Origin: Paludibacteraceae bacterium
GTDB lineage: Bacteria > Bacteroidota > Bacteroidia > Bacteroidales > Paludibacteraceae
Assembly: GCA_017417025.1 (NCBI GenBank)
Contig: JAFPZY010000015.1
Span: 1 to 64,000 of the forward strand
Direction of reading: 5' to 3'
DNA: 64,000 nt
The notes under the pieces are model-generated. The model was not told where the DNA came from. It saw only the letters and a list, made by a program, of their open reading frames with translations, and made no database searches. Below are positions 18,048 through 25,808 of this stretch, piece by piece. Position numbers and translations under genes: made by a program. The first letter of the stretch is position 1. Each line of letters starts with the position of its first letter.

Positions 18048-18613
18048 CCCGCTCTATTCAGGACAGCATTGCCGCCAAGCAGGCTGTTCTTGCCGACAGC
18101 GGCATGCTCGCGCAGATTGAGCACGCTGCGCAGGTCATCGTCAGTGCTCTGCGCTCGGGCCACCGCGTCCTCTGGTGCGGCAACGGAGGCAGTGCCGCCG
18201 ACGCGCAGCACCTCGCTGCCGAACTCTCGGGGCGGTTCTACTACGACCGCCCGCCACTCAACTCCGAAGCGCTCCACTGCAACACCTCCTATCTGACTGC
18301 CGTCGCCAACGACTACGGCTATGACCTTATATACGCGCGCATGATAGACGGGGCCTGCCGTCAGGGCGATGTGCTCATCGGCATATCCACTTCCGGCAAC
18401 TCGCAGAACATTCTCAATGCCTTCGCCAAAGCGCGCGAGATTGGGGTCACCACCATCGCCCTTACCGGCAAAACGGGCGGACAGATGCGCGCGCTGGCTG
18501 ATATCCTGCTCTGTGTTCCCTCGTCCGACACTCCCCGTATTCAGGAGTCGCATATCATGCTCGGGCACATCATCTGCGAAATAGTGGAATCGCAAATCTT
18601 TCCCCGTGATTGA
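18035..18613 (+). CDS. gmhA: Sedoheptulose 7-phosphate isomerase
   Basis: GmhA converts sedoheptulose 7-phosphate to D-glycero-D-manno-heptose 7-phosphate, the first committed heptose step. The 192-residue SIS-domain protein contains WCGNGGSAADAQHLAAEL, GISTSGNSQNIL and the C-terminal RIQESHIMLGHIICE with the catalytic His/Glu region. A longer frame begins at 17936 but the ATG at 18035 starts the family's usual N-terminus and overlaps hddA by 13 bp. Its own stop overlaps the next start by 8 bp. Confidence 0.93.
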   Translation: MDIITRSIQDSIAAKQAVLADSGMLAQIEHAAQVIVSALRSGHRVLWCGNGGSAADAQHLAAELSGRFYYDRPPLNSEALHCNTSYLTAVANDYGYDLIYARMIDGACRQGDVLIGISTSGNSQNILNAFAKAREIGVTTIALTGKTGGQMRALADILLCVPSSDTPRIQESHIMLGHIICEIVESQIFPRD

Positions 18614-19844
18614 CGAGGCGGTCATATTGGCAGGAGGGTTCGGCACGCGCCTCAGCCACGTGCTCGGCGATGTGCCAAAGCCAATGGCACCCGTCTATGG
18701 CAAGCCTTTTCTCACTTATCTGCTTGACCGTCTGGTGGATGCGGGCTTCAGGCATGTCGTGCTCGCCACTGGCTACATGCACCATGTCATCGAGGACTAT
18801 TTCGGCGCGGCCTATCGTTCCTTGCGCCTCACTTATTCCTGCGAGTCCGCTCCCCTCTTCACAGGCGGAGCCATACTCAAGGCTGCGCAATCCGTCTCTT
18901 CGTCCGATTTCCTTGTCCTCAACGGGGATACGCTGTTTGATGTTGACCTCAGCCTGTTTGCCGCTTTCCATCTTCGGCAGCACGCGCCTCTCTCCGTGGC
19001 TCTGCGCACTGTGGAGGACACTGCCCGCTACGGTTCAGTGGCGCTTGAGGGCAGTGTCATAAACGCTTTCCGCGAGAAGGCGGACAGTTGCGGAGAAGGG
19101 CTCATCAACGGCGGCATTTATGCCGTGAACAAATCATGGCTCTCAGGCTTGCAGATGCCGCCCAAGTTCTCCTTCGAGAAGGAGCTGCTGCAGCCTCTCG
19201 CCACGCAGAACATCTTCCGCGGCATGGTCTGCAACCGCTATTTCATCGACATCGGGGTCCCTGACGATTATTTCCGTGCGCAGCGCGAGTTCGCCGCCAT
19301 GTTTCCCGCCGACCGTTTCCTCTTTCTCGACCGCGACGGCGTGCTCAACCGGCATATTATTGACGGCTACGTCCTTTCTTGGGAGCAGTTCGGGTGGCTG
19401 CCGCAGGTGCTTCCCGCGCTCGCGGAGTTAAGCGGCCGTTACAGCCGCATTTTTGTCGTCAGCAACCAGCAGTGCGTGGGCAAAGGGCTGATTACGAGGC
19501 GGCAGCTTGACGGCATACATGCCCGCATGCTCTCCGATGTGTCTGCTGCGGGAGGGCGTATCGACCGCATTTATGTCTGCACCGACCTCAGCGGCTCTGG
19601 CAGCACTTGCCGCAAGCCCGCTACGGGCATGGCGCTGCTCGCCAAAGCCGACTTTCCCGAAACCGACTTCGCCCGCTCCGTTATGGTGGGCGACAGCTTG
19701 TCCGACATGCAGTTCGGCTACCGCTGCGGCATGCGCTGTGTCTTCATAACCTCCGGCGGCACTGTCCCGCGCGAGGTCCGCAACTACACCGACATCCTCG
19801 TCCCCTCCTTGCCTTCCTGGGCCGGCTATTCCGGCCGGAACTGA
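18606..19844 (+). CDS. Fused heptose-1-phosphate guanylyltransferase (HddC) and heptose bisphosphate phosphatase (GmhB)
   Basis: A 412-residue two-domain enzyme. Residues 1-232 are a nucleotidyltransferase (AVILAGGFGTRL at 5-16, KPMAPVYGKPF, LNGD at 105-108, NGGIYAVN), expected to make GDP-D-glycero-alpha-D-manno-heptose. Residues 238-405 are a HAD phosphatase of the GmhB type (LDRDGVLN at 241-248, VVSNQQCVGKGL, CRKPATGM, MVGDSLSDMQFG), expected to remove the 7-phosphate of heptose bisphosphate. The start is a GTG at 18606 inside the gmhA stop (8 bp overlap), implying coupled translation. The fusion supplies two non-consecutive activities around the HddA product. GDP rather than ADP is inferred from hddA. 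Confidence 0.9.
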   Translation: MIDEAVILAGGFGTRLSHVLGDVPKPMAPVYGKPFLTYLLDRLVDAGFRHVVLATGYMHHVIEDYFGAAYRSLRLTYSCESAPLFTGGAILKAAQSVSSSDFLVLNGDTLFDVDLSLFAAFHLRQHAPLSVALRTVEDTARYGSVALEGSVINAFREKADSCGEGLINGGIYAVNKSWLSGLQMPPKFSFEKELLQPLATQNIFRGMVCNRYFIDIGVPDDYFRAQREFAAMFPADRFLFLDRDGVLNRHIIDGYVLSWEQFGWLPQVLPALAELSGRYSRIFVVSNQQCVGKGLITRRQLDGIHARMLSDVSAAGGRIDRIYVCTDLSGSGSTCRKPATGMALLAKADFPETDFARSVMVGDSLSDMQFGYRCGMRCVFITSGGTVPREVRNYTDILVPSLPSWAGYSGRN

Positions 19845-19850
19845 CTATTC

Positions 19851-19880
19851 CTGCTTTGACCGGTTTGCCGGTCATGGCAG
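19851..19880 (+). terminator. Hairpin between the convergent heptose operon and thiL
   Basis: Stem tgaccgg/ccggtca (19857-19863, 19868-19874) with loop tttg and an outer ctgc/gcag pair, followed by attttcc. Confidence 0.55.
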
Positions 19881-19937
19881 ATTTTCCAGCCTGCGGTCAT
19901 TGTGTCCGCTATTAAATATCAATTGTCAACTGTCAAT

Positions 19938-20975
19938 TCAGAAAGCCTGCCACCCCTGCGCCTTGAGTGGAAGTTGCTCGCCGTTGCGCCCTATCAGGCG
20001 GCAGCCTTCGGCGGCATCGGTTATGTGGCCGACAATGTAGATGTCGTCAATCGGAATGAGTTTCTCGTAGTCTTTCAGGTCGCAGGTGAACAGCAGTTCA
20101 TAGTCCTCGCCGCCGTTCAGCGCACAAGTCACTATGTTCAGGTTCATCTCTTCAGCCAGCGCCGCCGCCTGAAAGTCAATCGGAATCTTGTCCTCATACA
20201 CCGCGCAGCCTGTGCCCGACTGGCTGCATATATGCAGCAGTTCCGACGAGAGGCCGTCCGACACGTCCATCATCGCTGTCGGCTTGATGCCGGCTTTGCG
20301 CAGTTCCGCCACTATGTCCCTTCGTGCCTCGGGTTTCAGTTGGCGCTCCAGCAGATATTCGCGTCCCTCAAATGCTTCAACAGCATCGTTTGTGTCTTTC
20401 CCGCGGAGTGCGATGCGCTCGCGCTCAAGCAGTTGCAGACCCATGTAGGCGCTGCCCAGATTGCCGCTCACGCAAATAAGGTTGTTCGCTTTTGCCCCGT
20501 TTCTATATACTATCTCGTCCTTGTCTGCCGTGCCTAAGCAGGTTATGGAGATGGTCAGTCCGGTCATGCTGGCGCTTGTGTCTCCGCCCACTATGTCCAC
20601 GCCGTAGCGCTCGCAGGCCAGGCGGATGCCGCTGTAGAGCTCCTCCATGTCCTCCACCGAGAAACGTGCCGACACTCCGAGCGACACCGTTATCTGTGTC
20701 GGAGTCCCGTTCATGGCATATATGTCCGAAAAGTTCACCACTGCAGCCTTGTAGCCTAAATGCTTGAGCGGCACGTACTCGAGGTTGAAGTGCACGCCTT
20801 CCAGCAGCAGGTCGGTGGTCACCAGCGTGCGCGTGTCTTTCTTGCCGCCATAGTTAATCACTGCTGCATCGTCGCCTACACCTTTCTCGGTACTCGGCTG
20901 ACGTACAGGCATGTCGGCTGTCAAATGACGTATCAGTCCGAACTCTCCGAACTGCGAAATCTCTGTTCTTTTCAT
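19938..20975 (-). CDS. thiL: Thiamine-monophosphate kinase
   Basis: ThiL phosphorylates thiamine monophosphate to the active cofactor thiamine diphosphate. The 345-residue protein shows the ThiL pattern: GEFGLIRHL near the start, GVGDDAAVI, the metal-binding TTDLLLEGVHF, NFSDIYAMNGTP, VGGDTSAS, MDVSDGLSSEL and NGGEDYELLF. The start MKRTEISQFGEFGLI is normal. It is on its own between the heptose operon (convergent) and hup. Confidence 0.95.
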   Translation of the reverse strand: MKRTEISQFGEFGLIRHLTADMPVRQPSTEKGVGDDAAVINYGGKKDTRTLVTTDLLLEGVHFNLEYVPLKHLGYKAAVVNFSDIYAMNGTPTQITVSLGVSARFSVEDMEELYSGIRLACERYGVDIVGGDTSASMTGLTISITCLGTADKDEIVYRNGAKANNLICVSGNLGSAYMGLQLLERERIALRGKDTNDAVEAFEGREYLLERQLKPEARRDIVAELRKAGIKPTAMMDVSDGLSSELLHICSQSGTGCAVYEDKIPIDFQAAALAEEMNLNIVTCALNGGEDYELLFTCDLKDYEKLIPIDDIYIVGHITDAAEGCRLIGRNGEQLPLKAQGWQAF

Positions 20976-21016
20976 AATGCGTCTGTCTCGGTTGTTTGCT
21001 TTTGAAGCCTGGTCCC

Positions 21017-21087
21017 GCCTCCGCTTTGCGTATTTCCAAGCCTCCGTTTATTTGGTTAAGCCTCCGCTTTGCGTATTTCCAAGCCTC
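21017..21087. repeat. 28 bp direct repeat, two copies
   Basis: The same 28 bp (core cctccgctttgcgtatttcc) occurs at 21017-21044 and 21060-21087, separated by 15 bp, between thiL and hup. Confidence 0.9.
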
Positions 21088-21100
21088 TTTACACTCAGCA

Positions 21101-21126
21101 ATAGGCGGACCTTATAGTCCGCCTAT
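21101..21126 (-). terminator. Terminator of hup
   Basis: A perfect 10 bp stem ataggcggac/gtccgcctat around cttata, 30 bp after the hup stop. Confidence 0.75.
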
Positions 21127-21156
21127 TTATTGTGCTTATATTGCCTCAGTCTCTTC

Positions 21157-21420
21157 TCAGAGAGCCATCTTGGCACCGGCTTTGAACTTCACAGCCTTGC
21201 GTGCGGGAATGGTAATAACGGCTTTTGTGGCAGGATTCACACCCTTGCGGGCTGCTCTTTCTGCTACAGAGAATGTGCCGAAACCAATCAGCTGAACGTT
21301 TTCGCCTTTCTTGACTGTTTCAATTACTGCATCAAGCATTGCATCTACTGCAACAGCTGCAGCAGCTTTCGACATCTCAGCTTTTGCTGCAACTGCAGCA
21401 ACGAGTTCGGATTTATTCAT
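21157..21420 (-). CDS. hup: HU family DNA-binding protein
   Basis: An 87-residue nucleoid protein that binds and bends DNA non-specifically as a dimer. It has the helical N-terminus MNKSELVAAVAAKAEMSK, the family signature GENVQLIGFGTFSVAERAAR and the DNA-binding arm GVNPATKAVITIPARK, ending in VKFKAGAKMAL. Length is typical (about 90). Its own promoter (21507-21537) and terminator (21101-21126) make it monocistronic. Confidence 0.96.
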   Translation of the reverse strand: MNKSELVAAVAAKAEMSKAAAAVAVDAMLDAVIETVKKGENVQLIGFGTFSVAERAARKGVNPATKAVITIPARKAVKFKAGAKMAL

Positions 21421-21506
21421 ACGTTTAATTTTTTTGAATGAAACTTTTGTTTGTTGTTCACATCAAGGAAGACGGATTTTAGCACCCGTTGTCCTTATTC
21501 TGCTTG

Positions 21507-21537
21507 CAAAGATACTACTTTTTTTTTATTCTGCAAA
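21507..21537 (-). promoter_or_regulatory. Promoter of hup
   Basis: Minus strand TTTG (21537-21534), 19 nt, TATCTTTG (21514-21507); leader about 80 nt. Confidence 0.75.
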
Positions 21538-21665
21538 TTTCTCCGCATAAAAAATAACAAATTATGCGTTTTTTTGTGTTTTTTCTGTGCATTTCGCTTT
21601 TTTATTGCTGTAATATCCGTAATTTGTTGTAATTTTGCGAAGAATTAAGTTTTTTTTTAACTTGC

Positions 21666-22463
21666 ATGAGAAACCTTCCACCTGTCACCAAGCATCTTCT
21701 GCTTGTCAATATCATTGTTTGGCTTGCCGACATTATGTTTCAGCGCCACGGCTTGCAGTTGTCTGACTGGCTCGGGCTTCATTACCTGACCGCCCCGGGC
21801 TTCTTCTTCTGGCAGCCGCTTACTTACATGTTCATGCACGCCAATCTCTCGCACATCTTCTGCAACATGTTTGCCGTGCTCATGTTCGCGCCCGTGCTTG
21901 AGCAGCACTGGGGGAGCCGGCGTTTCCTCATCTACTATCTTGTCTGCGGCTTGGGTGCGGCAGCCGTGCAGGAGGCGGTGTGGGCGCTTCGCATTCACCA
22001 GTTGCTTGCCTCCGTACCCGCTGACGCGCTCTTTGTCCGGTACACTTCGCATCTTGTCACCATCGGTGCTTCGGGGGCGGTGTTCGGCATTCTGCTTGCT
22101 TTCGGCTGGCTCTTCCCTGATGTCCCCATGTTCATCCTCTTCGTGCCTGTCCCTATACGCGCGCGCATATTCGTTATTATATATGCGGTCATCGAACTGA
22201 TGGCGGGGCTGGCCCATGTCTCAGGTGACAATGTCGCCCATTTTGCCCACCTCGGAGGCATGCTTTTCGGCATATTGCTTATTCTCCTGTGGCAGCACAC
22301 TGACAGCGGCCGGTGGCGCAGGTTCAGTTTCTCTTCGCTTTTCCGCCGCAAAAAAGACGGGCATACGCGCCTTGACAGCACACGTTCTTCCGGCGCATCT
22401 TCCGACACTGCCCGCAGCAAGGACTACTCCGGCTATCACTATCAGTCCCGCATTGACGACTGA
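21666..22463 (+). CDS. Rhomboid family intramembrane serine protease
   Basis: A 265-residue polytopic membrane protein with about six helices in residues 8-205. The catalytic serine is in GASGAVFG (Ser136) and the catalytic histidine in AHFAHLGG (His195). The HANLSHIFCNMFAVL segment (58-72) is the conserved TM2 start with the oxyanion-hole Asn/His. The C-terminal ~55 residues are charged, Ser/Arg-rich and cytoplasmic. A hairpin with a T run follows at 22590-22626. Substrates are unknown. A TAattTTG-like box about 35 bp upstream may be its promoter. Confidence 0.9.
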   Translation: MRNLPPVTKHLLLVNIIVWLADIMFQRHGLQLSDWLGLHYLTAPGFFFWQPLTYMFMHANLSHIFCNMFAVLMFAPVLEQHWGSRRFLIYYLVCGLGAAAVQEAVWALRIHQLLASVPADALFVRYTSHLVTIGASGAVFGILLAFGWLFPDVPMFILFVPVPIRARIFVIIYAVIELMAGLAHVSGDNVAHFAHLGGMLFGILLILLWQHTDSGRWRRFSFSSLFRRKKDGHTRLDSTRSSGASSDTARSKDYSGYHYQSRIDD

Positions 22464-22589
22464 ACTCCTGCCGCCGCCGTACATCTTGCAGTGGCCGGTG
22501 TTCTCGTGTCTATGATGGTCTTGTTTATCTCGGCACTGAATCGTTGCGCGGGTTGGTCGTGCACATGAACCCAAGTTCGCAGTCATCAG

Positions 22590-22626
22590 GGCGGCACATG
22601 GTCTCGTACTGTGTGCTGCCTTTTTT
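22590..22626 (+). terminator. Terminator after the rhomboid gene
   Basis: Stem ggcggcaca/tgtgctgcc (22590-22598, 22612-22620) followed by six T. Confidence 0.8.
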
Positions 22627-22643
22627 GCATGCATGAGTGCATG

Positions 22644-22775
22644 GACTTATAGAGCCTGAATTATAGACTTATAGAGCCTGACTTCTTGACTTATAGAGTT
22701 TGAGTTCTTGAGTTATGTAGCCTGAATTATTGACTTATAAAGCCTGAATTATAGAGTTATAAAGTCTGAGTTGTT
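22644..22775. repeat. 22 bp tandem repeat, six units
   Basis: Six contiguous units of exactly 22 bp, e.g. gacttatagagcctgaatta plus two bases, diverged from each other at a few positions. No spacers, so not a CRISPR. Confidence 0.9.
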
Positions 22776-22840
22776 GATGGATGAGCGATGGCTGCCCTGC
22801 AAGAGAGCTGCAAGTCCGCTGCCCCTTCGCTGTCAATTAC

Positions 22841-22895
22841 GGCAAAAAGACGGCAAAAGGACGGCAAAAGGACGGCAAAAGGACGGCAACGGATG
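22841..22895. repeat. 11 bp tandem repeat, four units plus one diverged
   Basis: ggcaaaaagac then three copies of ggcaaaaggac, then ggcaacggatg, at a strict 11 bp step. Confidence 0.85.
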
Positions 22896-22967
22896 CTACC
22901 TGAATCTGCACACAAGCCTGTTCTCCCGCTCATTTTTATCTGATTATGCGCTTTTTTTGTGCTTTTT

Positions 22968-22999
22968 CTTGTGTATGTCAGAAATATGTCGTACCTTTG
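22968..22999 (+). promoter_or_regulatory. Promoter of the LRR surface protein gene
   Basis: CTTG 22968-22971, 20 nt, TACCTTTG 22992-22999. The leader to the ATG at 23380 is about 375 nt, unusually long for this window. Confidence 0.7.
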
Positions 23000-23221
23000 C
23001 AGCCGAAAGTTGCAAATTGTCCCCTTTAGAAGTAAGAACCCATACTTATTTTCCAAGCAACCGACCAACAAGGTTTGGAATTGATAGAAAACTAACCCCA
23101 CATGCTCTCGCAAATGACATGTAATGTACGAATTACCGCCTCGCATGCGTGGGGGGGGTATTCGCACGATTTGACATAAACAACATACGGATAGTACCGG
23201 CGTCCAACGGTGCCGGATAGG

Positions 23222-23260
23222 TGCAAGCAGTACTTGACTTGGGTCAGGTGCTGCTTGTGC
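23222..23260 (+). promoter_or_regulatory. Long hairpin in the leader of the LRR surface gene
   Basis: Bases 23222-23238 pair with 23243-23260 around the loop ttgg in a 16-17 bp stem with a few G-U pairs; the sequence tcgtttta follows. It could be an attenuator or a stability element; see findings. Confidence 0.6.
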
Positions 23261-23336
23261 TCGTTTTATACGGGCTATACCTTGCCGGATATGTCCGATA
23301 ACGAAACAACCAAAACAAAATAACAAACAATTAACG

Positions 23337-23350
23337 TGGCGAAAGCCACA
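23337..23350 (+). promoter_or_regulatory. Small leader hairpin gtggc-gaaa-gccac
   Basis: A 5 bp stem with a GAAA tetraloop 30 nt before the LRR gene start, directly after acaattaac. A like arrangement precedes the adhesin gene at 63163-63178. Confidence 0.5.
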
Positions 23351-23379
23351 CATTATTCACAATTAAAAATTAAATTATT

Positions 23380-24993
23380 ATGAGAAAACTATTTACATTT
23401 CTCGTAGCCCTCGTAGCTGGTATCGGGCTTTGCTGGGCAGATGAAAGTGGCGATTGCGGTGAAAACCTGACGTATGTGTTTAATTCCTCAACCGGCGAAC
23501 TGACCATCAGCGGTACAGGGACTAAAATGGACCGTATTGAGTGGGAGTGGATGGAATGGAAAAAACAAGTTACTTCTGTTTCGTTACCGGAGAATCTCAC
23601 CATTATTGATGGATCTCAAGCTTTCGCGGATTTCAAAATTAGTTCGATTACACTGCCAGAGGGTCTCACTTCTCTTGGAGAATCCTTAGTCTTCCACCGG
23701 TGTACTTCGCTTACTTCGATTGTGCTGCCGGCAGGTATCTCCACTATTCCACAATCAACCTTCTTAAAGTGTACTTCCCTTGCTACGGTTACACTGCCTG
23801 CTGCTCTTACTTCTATTGGATATGGCGCTTTCATGAGTTGCTATGCGTTGAACACTATCTATTGCTATGCAGAGAACCCGCCAACGCTTGGAAATGATGT
23901 ATTTTTGGATGACAATACATGGCAGCCGATGGACCTCTCCAACGTCACGCTCTATGTGCCGTATGGCTCGATTGCTGCCTATCAGGCAGCCAATGGATGG
24001 AAAGACTTCGGTACTATCGCTGCTATTCCGGGCACCACCACTGTTACGTGGAACTCTTCGGACTTTACTGAAGAAGGAAATTATACTACCCATAAAGGTA
24101 TTGAGGTAAATCCCGGGGTTGATGTAATAGATTTCGGCTTGGGAGTACCTAACGTAAGCATATCGCCTTATGGTACGGGTTCATTCTCTACTACAAATAG
24201 CAATTGGGTCTTTACCAAAATTGAAGTGAGTGGAGGAGAGTATGATGAGCCATCTTTCGAAGGCGAAGGATGGAGTGATTCGGAAGGTAAGCGTGTATGG
24301 GAAGGTCAGGCTGCAACCGTACCGTTTAATCTTGGGTTCATTTATACAGGAGATGAGTGCAACGTCCCCTGGACGATTGTCTTCACGCTTGCGCCTGCCA
24401 CTCCCGAACCCGAACCGCAGGGACAGACCATCTCCGGCGGTCAGGACCCGCAGAACACGACCTACTACTACAGCACCTTCTTCGACAGCCAGGTTAAATA
24501 CGAGCTGCCCGCAGGCGTAGAGGCTTACGTGGCTACCATCAGCGGCGATGCACTCACCCTGACCAAGATTGCCGTTGCCGGACAGACTATTCCTGCCAAC
24601 AACGCAGTCATCTTCCGCGCCACCGCTAACGAATTCACCCTCACACCGAGCACCGCAGATGCTGTCACCTTCAGCGCAACCAACAGTCTGCAAGGCACGG
24701 ATATTGAAATCAACAATGTTTCCGACTGCTATGTATTGAGCGACGAAGACGGCGTTATCGGCTTCTACAAGTACACCGGCAGTCTTCTCCACGCTCACAA
24801 GGCATATATCACTTACACCGCCCCAAATAACGCTCCTCGCCGTATGCGCTTCATCTTCGCCGAAGAGCAGAACACCACCGCGCTTGACAATGCCGAAACT
24901 GACAACATGAGCGTGAAAGTGATAGAGAACGGACAACTCGTCATCATCCGCAACGGCGTACGCTACAACGCAGCAGGACAAGTGATTGAGTAA
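23380..24993 (+). CDS. Secreted leucine-rich-repeat (BspA-like) surface protein
   Basis: A 537-residue exported protein. The signal peptide is about residues 1-20 (MRKLFTFLVALVAGIGLCWA). An LRR_5/BspA region spans about 75-165 with repeats such as ITLPEGLTSLGESL, IVLPAGISTIPQSTF and VTLPAALTSIGYGAF. A linker rich in Pro/Glu (about 340-350) leads to a C-terminal domain (about 365-537) of a type common on Bacteroidales secreted proteins, beginning YYYSTFFDSQVKYELPAG. It ends IENGQLVIIRNGVRYNAAGQVIE, a typical Bacteroidales C-terminal tail, perhaps a sorting signal. Codon use is visibly AT-richer in the LRR half than in the C-terminal half. A likely adhesin; the ligand is unknown. Confidence 0.82.
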   Translation: MRKLFTFLVALVAGIGLCWADESGDCGENLTYVFNSSTGELTISGTGTKMDRIEWEWMEWKKQVTSVSLPENLTIIDGSQAFADFKISSITLPEGLTSLGESLVFHRCTSLTSIVLPAGISTIPQSTFLKCTSLATVTLPAALTSIGYGAFMSCYALNTIYCYAENPPTLGNDVFLDDNTWQPMDLSNVTLYVPYGSIAAYQAANGWKDFGTIAAIPGTTTVTWNSSDFTEEGNYTTHKGIEVNPGVDVIDFGLGVPNVSISPYGTGSFSTTNSNWVFTKIEVSGGEYDEPSFEGEGWSDSEGKRVWEGQAATVPFNLGFIYTGDECNVPWTIVFTLAPATPEPEPQGQTISGGQDPQNTTYYYSTFFDSQVKYELPAGVEAYVATISGDALTLTKIAVAGQTIPANNAVIFRATANEFTLTPSTADAVTFSATNSLQGTDIEINNVSDCYVLSDEDGVIGFYKYTGSLLHAHKAYITYTAPNNAPRRMRFIFAEEQNTTALDNAETDNMSVKVIENGQLVIIRNGVRYNAAGQVIE

Positions 24994-25002
24994 ATCAAGG
25001 CC

Positions 25003-25039
25003 TCTGTTTATCGCAGGCAGCCTGCCTGCGATAAACAGA
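25003..25039. repeat. Perfect 17 bp palindrome, downstream of the LRR gene
   Basis: Bases 25003-25019 and 25023-25039 are exact reverse complements (core tcgcaggca/tgcctgcga). There is no T run. It shares the core of the dispersed palindrome at 25089, 45513 and 58432. Confidence 0.9.
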
Positions 25040-25141
25040 CCCGCTATGTAATTTGTTTAATCTGTGAACAAAAAATGCCCACCGGGTACGCAGGCATCTT
25101 GCCTGCGATAAACAGACCCGCTGTGTAATTTGTTTAATCTG
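25024..25141. repeat. 41 bp direct repeat, two copies
   Basis: The segment 25024-25064 recurs at 25101-25141 with one change (ctatg/ctgtg). Each copy begins with the right half of the cgcaggc palindrome. Confidence 0.9.
25089..25107. repeat. Dispersed palindrome cgcaggca-tct-tgcctgcg
   Basis: 8 bp perfect stem, 3 nt loop, preceded by ccgggta. The same element lies at 45513-45531 (identical core) and 58432-58450 (variant). Confidence 0.85.
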
Positions 25142-25163
25142 TTAAATCTGTGAATAAAGAATT

Positions 25164-25301
25164 ATGAAACGTATATATAATCAACCCGCAATCAGCGTTG
25201 CGCAGTTTGAGACCATGTCTCTCATGCAAGTTTCCGGCGAACCCGCCGCTCCCACCACATTGAGCATCACCCCCGGCAAGCAAACCGGCAAACAGCTCTG
25301 A
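25164..25301 (+). CDS. Small 45-residue peptide, MK(K/R)xYxxP type
   Basis: An ATG at 25164 opens a 45-residue frame: MKRIYNQPAISVAQFETMSL, then MQVSGEPAAPTTLSI, ending in TGKQL. It is A-rich just before the start (aataaagaatt), like other starts here. It resembles the 42-residue product at 59465-59593 in the MK-x2-Y-x-(N/Q)-P start, a following Val/Leu-rich stretch, an (L)M-x2-S step and a Pro/Thr-rich end. Both lie immediately after a large secreted protein gene. Such short proteins are common hypotheticals in Bacteroidales; no function is known to me. Confidence 0.6.
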   Translation: MKRIYNQPAISVAQFETMSLMQVSGEPAAPTTLSITPGKQTGKQL

Positions 25302-25357
25302 CCGACAAACAACTCGGCAAACAGTTCTAACCGGCCAACAAACCGATAACTACAAGG

Positions 25358-25383
25358 CGGCTCACCCTTCTCGGTGAGCCGTC
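25358..25383 (+). terminator. Terminator after the 45-residue peptide gene
   Basis: Stem cggctcacc/ggtgagccg (25359-25367, 25374-25382), loop cttctc region, 57 bp after the peptide stop. Confidence 0.75.
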
Positions 25384-25650
25384 TGCTTCATCCTTTATTA
25401 TGTCATGTCGAGATTGCATTTTTAAGAAAAAAGACATTTTTTTGCAAAAAAGGTGATAGATTTACCCTGTTTTTTGACTTATATATGGAGGGGCATGATA
25501 ATTCTTATCTCCTTCGGAGAACGATCTATGGTATGGATATTTCATGGTGGGGCGTATGGTGTGTAAGGTGGCATACAGGGTGGCTTTTAGGCGGAGAACT
25601 GAAGTTTTTGTATGCAAAAGTGCTGCAAAAGTGCGCTTATAAAAGAAAAA

Positions 25651-25682
25651 TTTGCGTATATGAAAAATAATCCGTATCTTTG
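25651..25682 (+). promoter_or_regulatory. Promoter of tig
   Basis: TTTG 25651-25654, 20 nt, TATCTTTG 25675-25682; leader about 220 nt. Confidence 0.8.
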
Positions 25683-25738
25683 CCGCGCTAATTTGCGGTA
25701 GTGCGCCTTGCCGCCCGAACAATACATGTTTCTCCGCG

Positions 25739-25808
25739 GACAGAAAACAGGAGAGGAATGCAGTTCCTGACGATGACAGAAGGCAGGAGAGGAGTGTAGT
25801 CCTGACGC
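25739..25808 (+). repeat. 36 bp imperfect direct repeat in the tig leader
   Basis: gacagaaaacaggagagg at 25739 recurs as gacagaaggcaggagagg at 25775; both end in (t)tcctgacg, and a third gacaga follows at 25810. Each copy can fold as aggaa..ttcct or agga..tcct. Confidence 0.7.

Larger units (their letters stand above)
22464..23379 (+). other. 916 bp gap with repeats, promoter and long structured leader
   Basis: It holds a terminator (22590-22626), a 22 bp x 6 tandem array (22644-22775), an 11 bp x 4 array (22841-22884), the promoter of the LRR surface gene (22968-22999) and its ~375 nt leader with hairpins. The 198-codon minus and 117-codon plus open frames cross these elements and look accidental. 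Confidence 0.7.

Noticed and set aside
22757..23353. 198-codon minus-strand frame upstream of the LRR gene
   Set aside because: It crosses the LRR gene promoter and its hairpin leader, and its codons show no coding character.
25003..25039. Ordinary terminator of the LRR gene
   Set aside because: The stem is very long and perfect but has no T run, its core recurs as a dispersed element, and the peptide gene at 25164 with its own terminator lies downstream.
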